A stretch of DNA of 64,000 nucleotides from Balanoglossus misakiensis. Its lineage: Eukaryota > Hemichordata. Positions 1 through 43,645 of this stretch are shown here, in pieces; positions within the stretch are counted from its first letter, which is position 1, and every line of letters begins with the position of its first letter. Under the pieces are notes generated by a model. That model searched no databases. It was not told where the DNA came from and saw only the letters and a program-made list of their open reading frames with translations. Position numbers and translations under genes: made by a program. The stretch lies in assembly GCA_040954595.2 (NCBI GenBank), contig CM082585.2, positions 5,146,001 through 5,210,000 of the forward strand, in the 5' to 3' direction.

Positions 1-30232
<30,232 letters not shown>

Positions 30233-32802
30233 CATTTCAACAAACTCCAACATTTAATTGTAATTTTGGAGGGCAAAGTATGTGTTTGTAGAAAAGGATC
30301 TTTTTGGATGATATTTCATAAACACAAAATGAAATTTGTTAATTTGCTTTGAACAAGCTTTCATGTAATTTTGGTATGGCAAAAAGAATGTCTGAAAATA
30401 ACATCCACAGCCAAGTTATTATAGTTGATATTTGTATGAACAAAAGTCAATTTAATAAGCTATCATTATTAATTCTCCTCTAGCTCATTGAAATAATTAT
30501 AGTGTTCGTCGATAGGGAGTTATACAATACCCCCGGCAATACCCAAGGTCAAAACAAAGTTTCGTTATATAAATTTCATTTTCTTTATTACCCAGTGCAA
30601 AAACTATACATTCAATTTGTAAATCAAAAGCTTACATATTACACATAAGTAAGTTTCATAAAATGTGTTCAATAACGCCAGAATTTATAGCGATAATAGC
30701 CCTAATTTTGTAAAAATTAAAATCATCACCTAATTAACATGAGACTGGTATATGTCTCCAATACATTCATATCTCTGTCAGATCAATATCCGTACCATGT
30801 TTCATTCAAGTACAAGCAGCAATTGCAGTAATATATCACTAATTATATGCAAATTTTCAGCCTGTTGATTATTGATGATTTTGCATTTTCTCTAAAAAAA
30901 GTTGTATACCATGAAAAAGTGTGATGGCTCGTTGATGACGCATGAATGAAAGAGCATTGCCGTATGACGCGAAACGGAAGGGAGAGAGAGTTATGGAGGT
31001 ATAAGTAATTTCTTTAATTATAATCTCCACAAAAGCGAGATGAATTGTGTTACCAAATCTGTCAAAACAGGCTACCCATCTGATGACATTAAACAACATT
31101 TTTTGAAATCACGTGGCCCATACCGAGACTAACTCCGATTTTACTTCGATTCCTTGACCGGTGGTGGCGCACTATTGCAGAAACACTGAAGACTCAAAGA
31201 CCGGAAGTGCAGTCGAGTCATGCACTGGCGAAGACATCGTTGTTGTCGTCAAGATTCATATGTGTGCGGTAGGAGATAGTAGTGGTTTCACTCATTCTAC
31301 TTGCATGATAAAACCGTCTTTGCATCAGTCTGCCCACAATAGTACCCGACCCATACAAGTCACCTATATCAAGCCTTTGCCTTCAGTTTCGAGGTCAACA
31401 ACCTTTATTATCATGGTCATGGCATCAGGCTGCGTGAAGTGAGTGTCCAGCGCACAGATTGGGGTCGATTCGTCGACTGTCCTGTCGACCCCCCATATCA
31501 ATGATCAATTATTCGATAACAACGAGCAAACGCCGATGTCAATGGGTGAATGGAGATATATGTTTGTATAACGAGGACGTACTGCAGTGGTAAGATATTA
31601 AGATATATATACTTTTATACAGGTAGCCACATGCACATAATAAATACAGCAATTTCTCTTGTTTTCTAACAATTTTGCCATGCATGACCCTGCTAAAGGT
31701 AAATCCCACAATACCTGTAGATGAGCCTTTGTTTATGGGCTCCACAACCATGAAAAGGTTATTTTGGGATGCGCTCATTAACCTTTAGCTGGATCATGCA
31801 TGGCAAACATGGGGAGGCCTCCTCACTTGACCCCTAATACCAGAATAACAGTTATTAATGTAATTAATTGATGATATGTATTTTTAACTTGTATATTGTT
31901 TGTTCAGATTGGCATATTAGTATCTCCCTGTAAATTACCAGCCATTGACACTTTATAACTCGGATGCATTTACCAGATATACTTATTTCCTCCAAAGTGC
32001 ATGTCATTCATAGCAGCTGCTGCTGCCATGACAACCCTTACCAGCTGTTACCGTTAAAAATAACACTGTATATGATTTTCCCTGGGTGTTTTGTCATGTG
32101 TGAAGGATTTATGACCCAGTACATGTGTTATTGTCCACGTTTAGGTTAAATTCAGACATAGGATATTTTTTTATGGTTTTCTATTCATATTTTTACTGCA
32201 TGAAAACTTTGGTGGTAAGTGCTGACCTTTGTGTGTTTCTCACTGCCACCTTTATTGGTATTCACATTGGTTGAATTTAGTGATTGTGTATATACTAAGT
32301 ATGTACATGTGTGCATGTGTGAGCATGTACCATATGTATAACCTACATTGTACATGTACTAGCTGTTTGAGCATGTATATATCAAAAACATGTAATGTTC
32401 CAAGTTCCTCATATTCAGATGGAAATGAATGTCTTAGGTGGGTAAGAAGGGGGGGGGGGGAGGGGGCTTCTTTTGTCTCCACCATAATCCAGTTACCCAC
32501 AACCGCCATTTTACATGCTGCCTTACCACATATGACCATGTGAAGGCTCAACTTGTCCAAGGTAATACGTCCACACACACATGAATTTGCAGCGGCCTAG
32601 ATATTAAGTCATCCCTGAACCTCCCTTCCTTCCTACCAAGAACAAACTAAGTAGCCCCCAGGCCGACTTAGCATGTCCACATTTTTTACGCTGGCCCAGG
32701 CCCGGCACCAGTGCCGCACCGCAGTAAATTGTCCAGTGTGAATCCCCTTATTTTATCTTTGAAAACATATTAACAAACATAATTTTCTTTTCTATGTTAC
32801 AG
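30233..32802. other. Non-coding region between modular gene and DUF229 gene
   Basis: I see no convincing exon here. The stretch is A/T-rich, with a short inverted-repeat element at 31,674-31,807 and a CATGT-rich tract near 32,300-32,400. It must hold the 3' UTR of the upstream gene and the promoter and 5' exon(s) of the DUF229 gene. I cannot place these. Confidence 0.5.
31674..31807. mobile_element. Short inverted-repeat (MITE-like) element, 134 bp
   Basis: The left end TTTGCCATGCATGACCCTGC is mirrored by the right end GCTGGATCATGCATGGCAAA. The roughly 25-bp arms also share CTAAAGG/CCTTTAG. There is no coding content and no obvious target duplication. Confidence 0.65.
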
Positions 32803-32846
32803 GTCAAAGTTTGGGCTAGCTGAACTTTTATATTGACGAAGAGGAA

Positions 32847-35800
32847 ATGAAAATCATGAGTATATTGGCATCGAGGAGAATCAAACTTATTTTTTCAGTT
32901 ATCCTCCTTGTTGGATTATTTCTGAGTCTTTTGAATTTTTACGGAATTCACGTGACAGTGCTGACAAACCACAAAAATTGTGTGTGTGGAGAAAAGAAAT
33001 CCTGTCCGTGTATTCAGGATGCGAATGTCCGAAAGTATAACCTCGTACAGAAAAACGGAAATGCTGACCACGGGAATCTATCCAAGACTTCAAAAAATGC
33101 CGGTTTATCAAATGGCGTTCCTGCTGAAAAGAAATCGGAGTCAGACAACAAAATCTATGCATCTTCTCAAAATGGAGTCGGTGAGAGTGTCGGTGATCAC
33201 CGCAAGAAATCGGAAATGTTGACTGGTTTCAACAAGAGCAGGGCCGTCGGTCTTCAGGATGATCTGAAAACCGACAAGAATTTGAGCAAAAAGGACAAGG
33301 GACACACAGAAGGGAGTCCAGCAAAAGATTTGAACAGACAAGGGGATCAGTTGAGCCCAGTGGAAAAAGACAGTTATGCAAAACATCAGACAAAAGATGG
33401 CCGCAAAAGAACGAACAGTAGACAAACAGAGATCAGCCAAAATGGAATAAAAGGAGAGGGGACAGCTTGCAAAATTCCAAAACTTGATCCCTATCACCAG
33501 AGTATCAAACACCTGTTGAGGAAACCATCCCCGCTTGAATGCGCACAGGAAAACAGACAAGCGGACTTGACGTACTACGACGAACACAGCGGCAAAATTT
33601 ACATCAACCACACAGTACTCGACGGTCAGAGTTTAAACGCTTGCAGTTACTCGTACATAGTGATGTTGGACGACTCGTATACGGTATTCAACGAGTCGAC
33701 TATCGTAGAATTCGATGAAGACACTGATTTCAGCAAAGATGTTGTCTTGATTGACAATATCGTATCGGACTACTTTGGTGTTATCTGTCAAGTGGGGAAT
33801 AGTGACAAGGAAGACGGGGAAATATACAGTGATTTGCACGCTCATGTCGTGCCACAGTCGCATGTGTTCCAACGAGCGCGGGACGCCAGCCCACTGCCGT
33901 CATCGGCGCTGGGAGTTGACGTCATAATCGTAGGATTCGATTCGACGTCCCGCATGAACTTCATGCGCCAAATGCCGAAGTCGTATAAATTTTTAACCGC
34001 CGCGATGGAGTCCACCGTCCTGGAAGGGTTTAACATCGTCGGGGATGCCACCTCGGCGGCCCTGATCCCGATGCTGACTGGTCACTTTCCGGAGGATCTG
34101 CCGGAAGCCCGACGGAACACGCCGGGCGCGACCACTGTGGACGCCTTTCCTTTGATCTGGAAAGAGTTCAGGAATCTGGGATACGCGACGTTGTTCGCCG
34201 AAGATTCTCCATACCTGGGAGCATTCAGCAGATTGTTCAACGGCTTCGAGGAGCAACCAACAGACCACTACATGAGAGCCTTTTGGCTGAAGTCTGTAGA
34301 ACTAACAGACGATTACAATAGCATCAGTAATCCCAAAGTATGTCAAGGTGCTCGGCCAGCTCATCAGGTGACCTTCGACTATTTGAAAGAATTCCAAGTG
34401 AAATACAAAGACATTCGAAAATTTGCTTTCGTCTTCATGACCGAGTTGACGCACGGAAATATCAACTCGATAAGCTTAGCAGACGATGATTTTCATAAAT
34501 ACTTGACGTTTATGTACGAGAAGAAGTACCTTGACAACACCGTCTTCGTCGTGCTTGGGGATCACGGCGCCCGCTACACGGCCATTCGTGGCACCCTCCA
34601 GGGCAGACTGGAGGAAAGACTTCCCTTTGTGTCCATCCACATCCCGCAAGCCCTCCGCCAGACCCACCCGGCGATTTACAAAAACCTCCAAATTAACACC
34701 GACCGACTGACCACTGCGTTTGATTTTCATGCCATGTTGGAAGACGTGATCGGCCAGGCGCAGGACGCAAACGACTCGACAACGAAGCATGGCTACAGTT
34801 TGTTTCAAGAGATTCCAGCATCCAGAGGTTGCCTGGATGCCCATGTAGCCATGCATTGGTGTGCCTGTCTCGACTGGGTGTCAGTTAACCAAACGGATCC
34901 AAAGGTTAGTTTCTAAGATAATTGCCACAATAGTAGTCATCTATTACCATTATCTTGAAACAATTTTGTACATTTTCACCAAACTATGTGAATTTTGTGT
35001 CATACATGTACCATCACCGTGACAGTCAGTGGACCTTAAAGTGAAGGGGTCGTCGCGCCGCATTTGTTTGTTTATAAACATTACAATTCATCCACAAATC
35101 CCTGAAATTACAGATAGTAGATCATTCTTAGATTGAATGAAGCAGCCAACCATAGCAAAGACTGGGCATGACAGCAACTGAAGATCCTAGTAGGTCATGG
35201 CGACTGCAGTGGGGTTTGTGCTGGTATGGGAGGATATATTCTCTCATCAGTGGGGACACCCATGCGGTGCGACGACCGCTTCCCGTCAAACAACTTCTAA
35301 TTTCATTTTACAGGTACAACATGCAGCTGGTGAATTTGTGAAATATATCAACAACCTGACAGAAGCACATCGTCAATACTGCGCAGTCTTACAAATCAAG
35401 AACATTAGCCATGCAGAACGCAATGTACCAAATAACAAAGTAAGTATTATATATACATATGTACAGTGTTTTATTCAGAATGGCATCAACAGGGGGGATA
35501 TGTCCTCCTTTGCCAGAATATTTGAGGAAGATTCCACTCTGGCAAGGGGGGGGGGGGGGGGGCTGTAATATCTCCAACATGTGAATGACATCATTGTAAG
35601 GGGCACTGGTTCCCCTTGACAAAGTGCTAGGGGTGCCAACATGTCAACAGGGGGTGATTCCAGATGAAACACTGTAGGTGTCAGTTACCCCCTTGACTAC
35701 ATTTTGTACCATTACCTATGTAATCATGTATACCAGAGAAAGTAAACCATCCAGTCAGTTTGTGATGTTTACTTACGGCGTTCAAGGTATATAACTAATT

Positions 35801-37586
35801 GTTATAAGTCTATTTTCCTCCGCAACACTCAAGGTAGTCAAGTGGTTAAGTACTTTTGTCCCAAGTGGGTTATTCATAAGGTACAAATACCAGTAAAACA
35901 GGAAGCACTATTATTTAAGTCAGTTAAAAGTAATTTACTAAAGGCTGTTCTCTGCCGATGACAATGTTATCTGTGTTTTTCTTTAATCCTGGTATCTTGC
36001 CGTATATTCATTTGGACCATGTTGAAGTTGTATTTACTGAGAGCCATTTATTATGAAACTTTGATCCTGTGAATTCTGGGAGGAGTACGTACTCAAACTA
36101 TGAGACAATTCTAGTACTTGTATACTGCCCTCAACGTTCAAAACTATACACACCAGTCTGTAGATTTTGCGCATCATCCCTCACAGCCACTGTGGTTTAC
36201 CCTCAAATTTCAAATTTGAGACAATTTTGCTCTTTCATTCAATATTTTGCACAGTGACCCCCAGTTTTCATTCTCAATTTTAAGAGAGAATTGCCTTTAT
36301 CAATATATGAGAGAAAGTTTAAAACTTTGATTTTTGAGGCACATTCTGCCTTAAAGGGGGAAATGCGGTAAAGTGTAGACAGTGGAACAGCTGGCCTTGT
36401 TTCCCAGTAAACTGTTCTGTGTACAAACAATAGGACTATTGTCTACATCTATAGAAATGCCCACATCAACGCGTATGGCCTTTAACGCTCGCATCCCCAC
36501 ATCTCAAAATGTTCATCCAACCAAACCATTGAACACAACAGGACAGTATCAATTGTATGAATCAATTCAACATATGGGCGTTGTATCAACCTGGAAACCG
36601 ACTGATGCATGATGACAATGCCTTCACGGATCCACTGCAGGAACTATTCTGTGGTCTTCTATTAACAAGTGCAGCTACACTGGTCGACTTGGTTACAAAT
36701 GTATTCTCCAATGGGATCCTGTTCTGTTGGAAAATATGCAGATGTTCACTGAGACTAGGCTGTTTTGTGATCCAAAACCAGTCAAAATAACTTTTTTGAA
36801 GTCATTTTTTCCATTGTATGCCTTCTCTTCAACTCAGAAATACTTGAGTGCTGGACCAACATGTAATTAAACAGTAATACAACTGTACTATCAGACCTAC
36901 ACACTGACATTTTCTCATCCCAGAATTCCAATTTCAAAATGGCCGATTTTTGCCCTGTTTAAGAAATGGGAGTTCATAAGCGGAAGTGATATTGGTTCAT
37001 TCTGAAACTTATTAACAGAAAAAATAACAAAATGTGAAAAAAAGTTGAATGAGTGTAATATGCTAACTACAAAGACAGAAATGTTTGACCAAAGGAAGTC
37101 ATGAAATACAGTAAACATATCATTTCTTCTATCTCTTACTACAGTGAGCTGTCGACCTTTTACCCAGAATGCAATTTTTATAATGTGATTTGACCCCCTA
37201 GCACAATGTAAAAACCTATTAAAGGCAGCCAGAATTTCTATGATGCATGTACAAAGTGAATACACGTGTATTTAATGCTGTCATTTTAGGTCTTGCGCTT
37301 CAAAGGCACATGGGATGAAGATCAGAGATTTGCAGCATTCGAAGACCATGCACTGGTAGACGTCCACGAGGTTGCCGTGGACTACCAAATCACCGTAGAA
37401 ACCATACCAGGGCGTGGACTCTTTGAAGGAACCGTGCGAATTTTCACTGACGCGGACGGCAAAGACGAATGTGTGGTCGACCGGGAGATAAGTCGCATCA
37501 ATCTCTATGGCGACCAACCCAAGTGCATTGCCGAGAAATATCCCCATCTGACGAAGTATTGTTATTGCAAGAACAATGATACGTGA
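32847..37586 (+). CDS. DUF229 family (alkaline-phosphatase/sulfatase-like) type II membrane protein
   Basis: The three coding exons are 32847-34904 (686 codons), 35314-35439 (42) and 37290-37586 (98 plus stop), all joined in phase 0, giving 826 aa. A splice acceptor at 32,801-32,802 lies 44 nt before the ATG, so a 5' UTR exon exists upstream. An N-terminal anchor (about residues 12-33) is followed by a charged, low-complexity stem (about 45-210), the usual type II Golgi layout. The catalytic-fold marks are VDVIIVGFDSTSRMNF (about 356-371; metal-ligand Asp and candidate nucleophile), FMTELTHG (about 529) and LGDHGARY (about 570; metal ligands). The last exon ends LYGDQPKCI and PHLTKYCYC, as in DUF229 (PF02995) proteins. 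The family belongs to the alkaline-phosphatase superfamily; its substrate is not established. Reading on without splicing after 34,904 would stop four codons later and lose the conserved C-terminus. Confidence 0.88.
35546..35562. repeat. G17 homopolymer in DUF229 gene intron 2
   Basis: A run of 17 G lies about 110 bp after the exon 2 donor. Homopolymers of this length are prone to assembly and length errors. Confidence 0.9.
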
Positions 37587-39568
37587 TGGGATAAGATACA
37601 CACAACTGCCAAGCCTATCACAGATTTTCTGTGGGCAGTCATGCAAAAATATACCTCACCACATGATCATTTGAAGTGTCAAATAAGAAAGACTTTCACA
37701 ATCAAGTATTTTTTTTCCTAAAATCCTTCATTGTACTATCACTGGATGTATGAGAGGGGGAAAAATCACCTTTTGCCTTGTGATACTTATATATGCAATG
37801 ATGACAAAAACTGACTGATTTAATATTCCTGTATCTCAGAGCTTACAGATAAAAACTGAATGGTGATGATAGGTGGCCTTTAATATTCTACAGTGTTACT
37901 GAACCAGGCTCTCAGATGCCCTTCCTGCCCTACCAACAATTACACATTACAGTCATTGATTGAACAAAGCTGAAACTCAGTTAGACTGAAGGGAATGTCA
38001 AGCACTTCCAAACGTGATGTGTCAATCTTGCTGACCGTTGTCTGATATCTGTCGTAGGTCTGTCTTGGGGCACGCAAATCTGAATTCGCTTATGGCCGAC
38101 AGGAAACATACATTGTATATCACAAGCTTTGCCATCTGTGCATGTGGCAAAATGGGATTTCAGTGCCTACAATGTAAACTGCAAGTGTTTCCCCATTGGT
38201 CGTTGATAGCTGGATTGACTTCGCTATGTCCAATGCAAGTAAATGCTTTACATCAAATTGATGCTAAAATATTGAATTGCATCAAATTGATGCCCAATTA
38301 AATGTGAATGATTCACTCATTGCAACTATATTCTAAGAATATGTAAATTTTCGACTAGGATTTTAACATATCCACATAGTCAAAGTAGAGTTACACTTAG
38401 GGGACTACAAATATAATCAAATGAAAACAGATGGAAATTGCAACAGAGATTCAGGAAAGACATTTTTTGCAGGCATTGGTAAGAAAATTATAAGATTTGT
38501 TTATCCATCAGTGGTATTGGTTAAACATTCAGCAGATCAAGAATAAGCAAATGGTTAGCATCATATGAAATCTATATGTGCATACTACTTGCAATATGCT
38601 CATCATTTTAGTCGAGACAAAAATGCTCTACATGTATATGATGTATATGTGTGGTCAGATTGTTGTAAAAAATGGTCAACACATACCTTGGTGCTGTTCC
38701 TTTTCTACAGATGTCTTGAAATTTCTTTTTAATTTTTTTTTGAATTTTTATATTACAGATCTATTAAATTGCCTGCCCCAATTTCTTCCTTTGTAATTTC
38801 TTTTTAGAAGTACACAGGGTTGTTCTCATATCGATTTGTTTGTTTGTTTATTTTGGGTTAATTTTGTTTTTGAGGGACTTTTGTTACTTTTTGTAAGGAT
38901 TTCTTTTCTCAGAAAGTGCTGGTCTGCTTTCCTTTACAATGTCCTTGCAGGGTCCTAGAGAAGATTCATTATGATTAGAAAAATGGTGATAAAATTTTAT
39001 TATATTTTTGAACGTAAGAGTTCTTATAAACAGAGCACAATGAGTTGGCTACTGTTTGTATTAAAATTTGTTTTATATTAAAATTCCATTCTATACCATG
39101 TCAGGTTGTACATGTATCTGAGTTCTTAGGGGAGAACCATTTTATTTCTTGGGGTGGGTTGAGGATTTTTGGGAGTAAAATGTTGGTGCCATGGGGAAAA
39201 ATTTGTTCCTGCAATGCCTTGAAAAAGATGGACTGGTTATCGAATAAAAAATTTGCTTTAACAGTGGTTGAAAAAATATGCTGCCCAAAACCTCCACTCC
39301 CCCCCCCCGAAATCAAATGGTTCCCCCCTTACACATGCCATGTCAGTTTTTCAAATGTTCCCAGTGACCACTGCATAGGCCCCTTGATAAGATAAAATGA
39401 GTCAGTTAGCCTAAAGAATGCTATGAAATTTGTCAACAAATTTCACTTTTTAACCTAAGATGAAAATAAAATAATTCATATCAATGAATCATCAAGATAC
39501 TATGCTCACTGTATTCACAAACAACTGCGTTGTATTGGCAGCAACCACAGACAGGGCGACACCTACGC

Positions 39569-39663
39569 TTTCACCCCCCCCCCCCCACCCCGAGTTCCCT
39601 GTACAGAGGTCCAACTTTACCATAGGAAACAATGGATTTGGACCAAACCATGGCGGTGAAAGG
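39569..39663 (+). mobile_element. MITE family 1, copy 1 (95 bp)
   Basis: The ends are inverted: CTTTCACC at the left and GGTGAAAG at the right. The core reads GAGGTCCAACTTTACC, then AAACAATGG, then TTGGACCAAACCATGG. Related copies lie at 49,734-49,806, 55,246-55,309 and, reversed, 61,019-61,103. Confidence 0.75.
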
Positions 39664-42370
39664 GTTAAACAAGAATGTTTCGGGCAGTGTGTCAGTTTGA
39701 CCTATTTTGCCGTCAAAATACTGGTATTTACAAAGTGTATCTGTTTTCTGTCTGCCGTTTACATTTTATAATTACATGCACTAGCCTCCCCCCTTCCCGT
39801 CCCCGCTTCATGTTGATAATATATATTGCACGACATGTGATGCCTTTGTGAGATTAAATATTACTGGAATTGAGTCTGTAGATTTTCAGAAGTCAAAATA
39901 TTCATGATAAGACCCGAAGTCGATTTCCAACGGAATATGGTCCATGTGTCTAACTATAAAATGGGGTTCTAAAAAGATAAATATATTCATGAATCAAACG
40001 ATTAAAACAGTTGCTGGTATTCATTATTTTCTCATCATTTTTGAGTATAGCTGTTCGGGTACCTATTTCACTGCAAATCCTTTTGCATGTAGTTGTGTAA
40101 GCATGCGCGTTGTGTTTGATCTTGACTGCCATGGTAACAATGTATGGTAGCATTTTAAAATGAAATACTGGCTGTAGCCATTCTGAATGACGTCGCGTAT
40201 GGACCAATTTGAATAAAATACCGAGGAAGATTATACTATTTAAGACATATACATGTGGGCGTGACATGCAGTAGTCAGTTTCCCTCCAAAGTTTTTTTTC
40301 TCGTCAATCTATCAATCGGGGACTGTGTCATTGGCTACTACTTGTTCACACTATTCTGGATTGTATTCATGTTTTAAATTACATTTTCGGGTGAACGACA
40401 TCTTGCGCTGATAACCGGTGAGAAAATACGGGGAACTGTGGGCAATGACCGGGAAGCCCAATTGTTCTAAGGGATAACCTAAAGGGAAAAGAGATGCTCA
40501 TATTTCATCTGTGATTCCCAAAAAATTTAATAGGTCACAGAATTCAGGAATTTGGGGCAGTTTCTAGAGAGAAACGAGAGTTCGTTTCTCTCACAAGACC
40601 ACACTTGAGTGACAACGATAGTGAACGCGTTGGTGCTTGACAACCTGATATCTCCTCAGACTGAATTCGATGCATGTGTTCCGTGTATGTATATGTTTTC
40701 TGCATTTCTATCTCATACAACTCTCGTTCAATTGTGGTTTTCAAGTCCAAGACAACCTCTTGAAGCTAGATTCGATCCACTGTTTTCCCACGTGGTCGTT
40801 GTGCAAAACTCATTGAGTGTACCGGTGTTGAACGTGATCTCTGTAGTTACACAGGCTATAACATACGATTATATTTCTGTTTGTGAACCAAGTCTGAACC
40901 AAATAGACCTCAAATTGAGCAATGCCATGGCGTACTTTCAAGGTTAAAGTGACAACGTCGTTACCTTTTGACGTGTCGGAATGCTTCAGTCGTTTTATAT
41001 GACAATTTATATAGCCTTCTGCATAGCATTGTCGTTATAGTATTGCCAATCATGCTTTCCCTACATGCATATGAGATGTACTGTATTTTCCAGAAACTCA
41101 TGGACGTATCCATACATTATGCCATGGAAATATGCCACAGGTTGCGTCCATCCATAGGCTGTGAGTTGGCAACGACCATCAAACACCATATTAAAAAACT
41201 ACGTCAAAATTCAGCGACGTTGCCTTACATGGGTAATAATGCTTCTGAAGTCACTTGGTATGTGCGTATTAAAATTCATTGCCGTTTATAGGAGACAGGA
41301 ATCGAGTCAGTTTTTACAACTAAACTTTGTCAATAAAACTACAAGCCGCGTGGTATACCATTGTAACCATTGAATCAATAAGGCGATACCATAGCTATAA
41401 TCAATTATTATTTTTATTTACCCGATTTTCATGTTTTTAAACTTTGAAAAGATCACATGACCGAATTTTCCTAAAACTGGTGTTCTGTTACTAAATTACT
41501 GGTACGTATGATTATCATCCGTTTCGTGTCAGTTCCTCCGTAATCCAAATACAAGGACGTTTAGCTATAGACTGTCTGTCATCAATAGTGTGAAACTGTA
41601 AAGAATTATGGGTGATTTTACGAATATTATCGGGTAACCATAGATTCAAATTTGAATGGTGTGGGTCGTGTACGTGTTCGTCGTAGAATATGAGTGTAAT
41701 TTACTATTAATTTAACAGTGATTAAACGCCATGGCGGAAATTAGCAGACGATAATATACATGACGATGAGGTGTAAATGGTTTGGCAATATGATATTCGA
41801 ACTGCGTCCAAGGGATCGTCATTCACGGGGCGTCTGTGATCCAACCGTCATAGTATCACTGTAGTTGTCTCGTATTTTCACAATCTAACACACGCTGATT
41901 AAATCCATGCATGTCAGCATACTTCGCATAATTCTCCGGCAGATATGAAATATTAAACGTAATTTCACCCCAAAAAATGGAAAAATGATCTCCCCTCTTC
42001 GAAGGTTACGCACACAGAGTCGAGTGCTTTCAAGTCAACGGCATGAATATAATGTGCCGTTGGTATCGTATATCTTGATACTGTGTTTTCAATGTTCATA
42101 TTTAGACCTCGCCGATGACCTCATAGTTCCGAAAATAGCACCACCGACACCGAAACACGGTCGGAATTCTGGCAAATTTGTCCCCCCCCCCCGAAATAAC
42201 TGCCTGTATCGACAGCCACGACATTCACTGACACACACGAAGTCCAGTGCCCACTATACGACAGTGAACGTTTTACGATTTAAAACATTAACATAAAAAA
42301 GACAGGACAATTCTCACGTGTTTTTATGAAAGTTTAAAATTATATCTAATTCCATATCTTCGATCATTCT

Positions 42371-42633
42371 TATATAAAAGCCGATGCTAATACAATCTTG
42401 GTATAGTTGAGTGTTTTTGTGATTATTCCGTGGTGGTTTACGTTTTACCGACGTGATCTAGATTCCTATTCCTGATGGCTCGAAGTTGTGTTGAAAAACG
42501 TATATGCATGGATTGTAAACTTTCTGAGCATTTCTACCATAGAAAGCAATATTGCTCGCTTTCAAACTTTAGGCATACTGAGGTAATGTACAGGCAGTAT
42601 TGCAATACAAAAAATGACATGGTCTCAAAGTGA
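42371..42633 (+). promoter_or_regulatory. TATA-like box followed by a 52-codon Cys-containing ORF
   Basis: TATATAAAAG at 42,371-42,380 is followed about 95 bp later by an ATG at 42,475. The open frame begins MARSCVEKRICMDCKLSEHF and ends with a TGA at 42,631-42,633. A plausible donor (GAG|GTAATG) lies near 42,583. It could be a first coding exon or chance. The spacing CMDC and the basic composition are the only hints. Confidence 0.2.
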
Positions 42634-42649
42634 ATGCTTTTCACTGGGT

Positions 42650-42899
42650 TAAAGGCGCCAACGATCGTCTTATGCGCATGTGCTCAATTTCGTTTGTACA
42701 AACATTACGTCCAATCCAGATGTTCTGCAAATTTTGCGTTCAATGCATTCAAATAGTGGATTGCCTTCGCTTCCTTCCATATTTCATGCGCACCGTTTAA
42801 GTAGACTTTAGTTTTGTCCCTTCTTTTCACCCAATTTGCTATTGTTGTAACCAGAGTATCTGATTTGGCACATGCGCATAAGTGACGATGGTTGCCCTT
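42650..42899. mobile_element. MITE family 2, copy 1 (about 250 bp)
   Basis: The left end AAAGGCGCCAACGATCGTC with CTTATGCGCATGTGC is mirrored by the right end GCACATGCGCATAAG with GACGATGGTTGCCCTT. The inner sequence TTTTCACCCAATTT..TTGTTGTAACCAGAGT..CTG recurs at 60,610-60,800. A related copy lies at 50,705-50,865. Confidence 0.7.
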
Positions 42900-43645
42900 C
42901 AATTTGAAATCCAGCCGAGTGTCCCTTGGCGCTAACTGCTATCAAAATTCATGTAATGACACCTTGACATGAAGTAGGTGGTCGCAATGAAACAGAATAC
43001 CCACATGGCACGTGGGAAATGGGCAAAATACCAAAAAGTATACATGTAACTATTCACCCGTAGTTTCCAATTTCCCTGCAATTATAAATAAGCGTCCTAT
43101 TTCCACCCAAGACTGGCTTAAATCTTGATTGGAGACTAAACAAAGACATTTTCGATAGTTTGCTGTGGTGATATTTTATCATATCTCTCCATAGCTGCAA
43201 TAATTGTAGAATTGGTGGGTTGGGTGGGTGGCTGTGGGAACGCTCATTGAGGTCAGCACAGTTTATGACATTGAACATGTTTCTACTCGATAAATGTCAA
43301 GCTGGTCTTGTTATCGGCGTTGCCCAGGAAAGAAATTGGCACAATTGTGTATAGCAGTGCTTAATTAGCTCGATGAAATGCTATAGATGCAATATGGCGT
43401 CATTCTATTAAAACTAAATTATTTCTAGAAAGGCGCGCGTGCTTGTTGGGTAATTTATGCGGAAGCTATAGGCTTTCAAATCGGCGCATTGGTGAAAGAT
43501 TATTGTAAACTGCATGCATGGCAACTTCTTGTAGAAGTCAGAGAAACAAAAAAAGTAGGATAACGAAAGTCCGCGATAGGCTGAATTTATGATGCCAATA
43601 ATAGACGTTTCACGCGATAAAATTAAACTGTCCTGCAGGGCTAGA

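Larger units (their letters stand above)
37587..43645. other. Non-coding region between DUF229 and sulfotransferase genes
   Basis: The convergent 3' ends of the DUF229 (+) and sulfotransferase (-) genes face this 6-kb stretch. I see no multi-exon coding pattern. It holds two MITEs (39,569-39,663 and 42,650-42,899), short C-runs, and a 52-codon open frame with an upstream TATA-like box (42,371-42,633). Confidence 0.5.
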
